Assembly (NCBI GenBank): GCA_012514545.1
Contig: JAAZAC010000211.1
Coordinates: forward strand, 1-19,161
Reading direction: 5' to 3'
DNA: 19,161 nt
Source of the DNA: Actinomycetales bacterium
GTDB taxonomy: Bacteria; Actinomycetota; Actinomycetes; Actinomycetales; Cellulomonadaceae
The notes beneath the pieces were generated by a model. The model saw nothing but the letters and a program-made list of their open reading frames with translations, was not told the DNA's origin and ran no database searches. The position numbers and the translations under genes are program-made. Position 1 is the first letter of the stretch; the number at the start of each line of letters is the position of its first letter. Below are positions 15,460 through 19,161 of this stretch, piece by piece.

Positions 15460-16797
15460 ATGGACAGGCAAGAGGAGTTCGTGCTCCGCACCGTCGAGGA
15501 GCGGGACATCCGGTTCATCCGGCTGTGGTTCACCGACGTGCTCGGCGTGCTGAAGTCCGTGGCGGTCGCGCCGGCGGAGCTCGAGTCCGCCTTCAGCGAG
15601 GGCATCGGCTTCGACGGCAGCGCGATCGAGGGCCTCACGCGGGTCTTCGAGGCCGACATGCTCGCCAAGCCCGACCCGTCGACGTTCCAGGTGCTGCCGT
15701 GGCGCGGCGAGACGCACGGCACCGCCCGCATGTTCTGCGACATCCTCACGCCGGACGGGCAGCCGTCCCTCGCGGACCCGCGCCACGTCCTCAAGCGCGC
15801 GCTCGCGCGGGCGAGCGACAAGGGCTTCACCTTCTACACGCACCCGGAGGTGGAGTTCTACCTGTTCGAGGGTCCCGCCGACCCGACGCAGCCGCTCGTG
15901 CCCGTCGACCAGGGCGGCTACTTCGACCACGTGCCGCGCGGCACCGGCCACGACTTCCGGCGGGCCACCATCCAGATGCTCGAGTCCATGGGCATCTCGG
16001 TGGAGTTCTCCCACCACGAGGCCGGGCCCGGCCAGAACGAGATCGACCTGCGCTACGCGGACGCGCTGACCACCGCCGACAACGTCATGACGTTCCGCAC
16101 GGTGGTCAAGGAGGTCGCGCTCGAGCAGGGGCTCTACGCGTCCTTCATGCCCAAGCCGTTGGCCGACCACCCCGGCTCCGGCATGCACACGCACCTGTCC
16201 CTGTTCGAGGGCGACCGGAACGCGTTCTACGAGCCGAGCGCCCCGCTGGAGCTGTCGCAGACCGCCCGCCGGTTCATCGCCGGCCTCCTGCGCCACTCGG
16301 CCGAGATCACCGCGATCACCAACCAGTGGGTCAACTCCTACAAGCGGCTGTGGGGCGGCGCGGAGGCGCCGAGCTACGTCTGCTGGGGCCACAACAACCG
16401 CTCGGCCCTCGTGCGCGTGCCGCTGTACAAGCCCGGCAAGGGCAACTCGACGCGGGTGGAGTACCGCGGCGTCGACTCGGCGACCAACCCGTACCTCGCC
16501 TTCGCGGTGCTGCTCGCCGCGGGCCTCAAGGGCATCGAGGAGGGCTACGACCTGCCCGACGGCGCCGAGGACGACGTCTGGGAGCTCACCGACGCGGAGC
16601 GCCGGGCGATGGGGATCGACCCGCTGCCGCAGTCGCTCGAGCACGCGATCTCGATCATGGAGAGCTCCGAGCTCGTCGCGGAGACGCTGGGCGAGCACGT
16701 CTTCAACTTCGTGCTCCGCAACAAGCGCCAGGAGTGGGACGCGTACCGGTCGCAGGTCACCCCGTACGAGCTGACCCGGTACCTGCCGCTGCTGTGA
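15460..16797 (+). CDS. glnA2: Type I glutamine synthetase, GlnA2-like
   Basis: Encodes 445 residues. The start MDRQEEFVLRTVEERDIRF matches actinobacterial GlnA2, so the ATG at 15460 is preferred over the in-frame one at 15451. Class I landmarks are GFDGSAIEG, EVEFYLFE, NEIDLRYADAL, GSGMHTHLSLF, the ATP-binding NSYKRLWGGAEAPSYVCWGHNNRS, and RVEYRGVDSATNPYLAFA. The canonical enzyme makes glutamine from glutamate, ammonia and ATP; in Streptomyces, GlnA2 was shown to be a gamma-glutamylpolyamine synthetase, so the substrate here is open. At the place of the adenylylated tyrosine (NLYDLPPEE in enterobacteria) the sequence is DVWELTDAE, with Trp374. Such modification is therefore not expected. glnE follows after 16 bases. 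Confidence 0.95.
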   Translation: MDRQEEFVLRTVEERDIRFIRLWFTDVLGVLKSVAVAPAELESAFSEGIGFDGSAIEGLTRVFEADMLAKPDPSTFQVLPWRGETHGTARMFCDILTPDGQPSLADPRHVLKRALARASDKGFTFYTHPEVEFYLFEGPADPTQPLVPVDQGGYFDHVPRGTGHDFRRATIQMLESMGISVEFSHHEAGPGQNEIDLRYADALTTADNVMTFRTVVKEVALEQGLYASFMPKPLADHPGSGMHTHLSLFEGDRNAFYEPSAPLELSQTARRFIAGLLRHSAEITAITNQWVNSYKRLWGGAEAPSYVCWGHNNRSALVRVPLYKPGKGNSTRVEYRGVDSATNPYLAFAVLLAAGLKGIEEGYDLPDGAEDDVWELTDAERRAMGIDPLPQSLEHAISIMESSELVAETLGEHVFNFVLRNKRQEWDAYRSQVTPYELTRYLPLL

Positions 16798-16813
16798 CCC
16801 GCCGGGAGGAGCC

Positions 16814-19161
16814 GTGACCGCGCCGACCGCCGGCCGGCCCGCCGGGTCGCTGCGCGCCGCGCTCGTGCGGCTCGGGTTCGCGGACCCGGCCCGCGCCGTC
16901 CGGCTGCTCGAGGAGCCGGCCCTGCGGGCCGCCGTCGGCGACCTGGACGACGGCGGCCCTCTCCTGCACGCGCTCGGCACCGTCGCGTCCCCCGACGAGG
17001 CGCTGCTGGCGCTCTCCCGCGTGCTCGCCGCGGCGGAGGGCACGCCGGCGGGCGCGCACCTGCGGGCCGTGCTCGCGGGCCAGTCGGTGGTGCGCGACCG
17101 GCTCCTCGGCGTGCTCGGCGCGTCGACCGCGCTCGGCGACCACCTCGCGCGGCACCCCGAGGACGTGGAGGTCATCACCGACGGCGACCTCATCACCCCG
17201 GACGCGGCCGCCGTCCGCGCGGAGCTGCTCGCCGCCGTCGGCGCCACGGAGGTGGCGGTCGAGGGCGGGCCGCCCGTGCCGGTGGCCGCCGGGGCCGGCA
17301 CGGAGACGATCGACGCGCTGCGCCGCGCCTACCGGCGGCGCCTGCTCGCGATCGCGGCGGGGGACATCGGCGCGCGCGAGCCGAGCGCGGCCGTGCTGCC
17401 CGACGTCGCCGCGTGCCTCGCCGACCTCGCCGCGGCCGCGCTCGAGGCCGCGCTGGCCGTCGCGCGGGCCGAGCACCCCGACCACGCCGCGGCGCGCCTC
17501 GCCGTCATCGGCATGGGCAAGTGCGGCGGCCGGGAGCTCAACTACGTCAGCGACGTCGACGTCATCTACGTCGCCGAGCCCGCGGAGGGCGTCGACGAGG
17601 CGACCGGGCTCGCCGTCGCCACGCGGCTGGCGACCAGCCTCGCCAAGGCGTGCTCCGCGCCGTCGGGCGAGCCCGCGCTGTGGCCGGTGGACGCCGCGCT
17701 GCGGCCGGAGGGCAAGAACGGCCCGCTCGTGCGCACGGTCGCCAGCCACGCCGCGTACTACGAGCGGTGGGCGAAGACGTGGGAGTTCCAGGCGCTGCTC
17801 AAGGCCCGCCCGGTGGCGGGGGACGCCGAGGTCGGCGAGGCGTACCGGCGCGCGATCGAGCCGATGGTGTGGGAGGCCGCGGGCCGCGAGCACTTCGTCG
17901 AGGACGCCCAGGCCATGCGGCGGCGCGTCGAGGACCACGTGCCGCCCGCCGAGGCGGACCGGCAGATCAAGCTCGGCGCGGGCGGCCTGCGCGACGTCGA
18001 GTTCACCGTGCAGCTCCTGCAGCTCGTGCACGGCCGCGCGGACGAGTCGCTGCGCAGCCCGACCACCCTCGACGCCCTGCGTGCCCTGTCCGACGGCGGG
18101 TACGTCGGCCGCGACCACGCCGCCCGCCTGGGCGTGTGCTACCGGACCCTGCGCGTGCTCGAGCACCGCCTCCAGCTCCACCGGCTGCGCCGCACGCACC
18201 TCATGCCGACCACCGACGCGGAGCTGCGGCGCCTGGCGCGGTCCATCGGCCTGCGCGACGGCCCGGAGGTGCTCGACCAGTGGCGCACCGTCCGCCGCGA
18301 CGTGCGGCGCCTGCACGAGGAGCTCTTCTACCGCCCGCTGCTGCCCGCGACGGCCCGGCTGTCGAAGGAGGACGTGAGCCTCGCGCCCGAGGCCGCGCGC
18401 GCCCGCCTCGCGGCGATCGGCTACCGCGACCCCGCCGGGGCGCTGCGGCACATCGCCGCGCTCACCGAGGGCGTGAGCCGGCGCGCCGCGATCCAGCGCC
18501 AGCTGCTGCCGGTGCTGCTGGGCTGGTTCGCCGAGGGCAGCGACCCCGACGCCGGCCTGCTGTCCTTCCGCCGGGTGTCGGACGAGCTGGGCTCGACCCA
18601 CTGGTACCTCAAGCTCCTGCGGGACTCGGGCGCGGCGGCCGAGCGCCTCGCGCGGGTGCTGTCGTCCTCGCGGTACGTGGCCGACGCGCTCGCGCGCTCG
18701 CCGGAGTCCATCGCCTGGCTGGACGACGACGCCGACCTCGCCCCGCGCGGCCGCGACCGCCTCCAGGCCGAGGTGGACGCGCTGCTGGACCGGACGCCCG
18801 ACACCGAGGAGGCCGTCACGCTGCTGCGCGCGCTGCGCCGGCGGGAGATGGCGCGCACGGCGATGGCGGAGGTCCTCGCCCTGCGGTCGGCGCCCGAGAC
18901 GTCGGAGGCGCTGACCGACATCGCGGACGTCGTGCTCGGCGGCGCCCTGCGCGCGGTGGAGCGCGAGGCCGCCGACGGCGAGGGGCTGCTCACGCGCGGC
19001 TGCGTCGTCGCCATGGGCCGGTTCGGCGGGCGGGAGATGGGCTACGGCTCCGACGCGGACGTGCTGTTCGTGCACGAGCCCCTGCCCGGGGCCGACGAGG
19101 CCGCGGCGCAGGCCCAGGCGACCGCCGTCGCGACCCGCCTGCGGGCGCTGCTCGGCAGCAC
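16814..19161 (+). CDS. glnE: Bifunctional glutamine synthetase adenylyltransferase/deadenylase (3' truncated by the window)
   Basis: The first 782 residues of a protein near 1,000 residues long. It adds and removes AMP on glutamine synthetase in response to nitrogen status. Two nucleotidyltransferase domains are visible: the N-terminal deadenylase, GMGKCGGRELNYVSDVDVIYV (from residue 233; Asp247, Asp249), and the start of the C-terminal adenylyltransferase, AMGRFGGREMGYGSDADVLFV (Met734; Asp747, Asp749), cut 36 residues later. LGAGGLRDVEFTVQLLQLVHG and the HRLQLHRLRRTHLMPT helices between them are typical. GTG at 16814 follows GGGAGGAG. The upstream GlnA2 lacks the target tyrosine, so its substrate is likely a GlnA1 elsewhere in the genome. 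Confidence 0.96.
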   Translation, partial: MTAPTAGRPAGSLRAALVRLGFADPARAVRLLEEPALRAAVGDLDDGGPLLHALGTVASPDEALLALSRVLAAAEGTPAGAHLRAVLAGQSVVRDRLLGVLGASTALGDHLARHPEDVEVITDGDLITPDAAAVRAELLAAVGATEVAVEGGPPVPVAAGAGTETIDALRRAYRRRLLAIAAGDIGAREPSAAVLPDVAACLADLAAAALEAALAVARAEHPDHAAARLAVIGMGKCGGRELNYVSDVDVIYVAEPAEGVDEATGLAVATRLATSLAKACSAPSGEPALWPVDAALRPEGKNGPLVRTVASHAAYYERWAKTWEFQALLKARPVAGDAEVGEAYRRAIEPMVWEAAGREHFVEDAQAMRRRVEDHVPPAEADRQIKLGAGGLRDVEFTVQLLQLVHGRADESLRSPTTLDALRALSDGGYVGRDHAARLGVCYRTLRVLEHRLQLHRLRRTHLMPTTDAELRRLARSIGLRDGPEVLDQWRTVRRDVRRLHEELFYRPLLPATARLSKEDVSLAPEAARARLAAIGYRDPAGALRHIAALTEGVSRRAAIQRQLLPVLLGWFAEGSDPDAGLLSFRRVSDELGSTHWYLKLLRDSGAAAERLARVLSSSRYVADALARSPESIAWLDDDADLAPRGRDRLQAEVDALLDRTPDTEEAVTLLRALRRREMARTAMAEVLALRSAPETSEALTDIADVVLGGALRAVEREAADGEGLLTRGCVVAMGRFGGREMGYGSDADVLFVHEPLPGADEAAAQAQATAVATRLRALLGS

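Noticed and set aside
15330..15830. N-terminal extension of nadE beyond 15329
   Set aside because: The added sequence is antisense to glnA2 and has no homology; the -10 box and normal N-terminus support 15329.
16757..19075. A 772-codon open frame on the minus strand opposite glnE
   Set aside because: Composition-driven shadow; glnE motifs on the plus strand are unambiguous.

Overview
The window is very GC-rich and gene-dense, and looks like core chromosome of a high-GC actinobacterium, most likely in Micrococcales near Cellulomonas, Isoptericola or Cellulosimicrobium. The support is an actinobacterial homodimeric AceE, a fused RNase HI/acid phosphatase, a polyphosphate glucokinase, an actinobacterial GlnA2 beside GlnE, and an actinobacterial type RNase P RNA. 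The genus is an inference. The content matches, in scattered order, the block of Mycobacterium tuberculosis from glnE/glnA2 (Rv2221c/Rv2222c) through panB, Rv2228c, Rv2229c and Rv2230c to ahpE, Rv2239c and aceE (Rv2241). I see no phage, insertion sequence, CRISPR array or other transferred DNA.

Layout, left to right. (1) 1-1035: the possible first codons of a leftward gene, a rightward helical-repeat (TPR-like) protein, and two perfect palindromes where it converges on aceE. (2) 1036-5144: aceE (leftward), a 337-bp divergent control region with short inverted repeats and two hairpin-plus-T units, then a DUF3052 gene overlapping an AhpE-type peroxiredoxin, then tRNA-Val(TAC). (3) 5186-9305: a stand-alone GAF protein (leftward), then a rightward overlapping string (Nif3-like metal protein, C4 zinc-ribbon coiled-coil protein, RNase HI/acid phosphatase) followed by rnpB. 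(4) 9306-11581: a non-coding stretch, an 86-residue membrane-anchored CPVC protein, and a leftward MBL-fold hydrolase and ppgK. (5) 11578-15329: map (leftward, overlapping ppgK), a divergent 88-residue SPOR-like protein, and a leftward nadE-panB pair. (6) 15460 to the end: glnA2 and glnE, cut by the window edge.

How the genes fit together. Central carbon entry (AceE, PpgK), peroxide defence (AhpE-like), RNA processing (RNase HI, RNase P, tRNA), coenzyme supply (NadE for NAD, PanB for CoA), protein maturation (Map) and nitrogen control (GlnA2, GlnE) lie side by side. Four-base or shorter overlaps suggest translational coupling at DUF3052-ahpE, nif3-zinc ribbon, zinc ribbon-RNase H, map-ppgK and nadE-panB. 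Several starts lie only 6-7 bases after a TANNNT hexamer, so leaderless transcripts look common here.

I did not find a convincing new biological system. The items most worth a second look are the aceE/DUF3052 intergenic control region, the 46-bp perfect palindrome after the TPR-like gene, the hairpin that holds the ribosome binding site of the MBL-fold gene, the small CPVC protein, and the Trp in place of the adenylylated Tyr in GlnA2 beside glnE.
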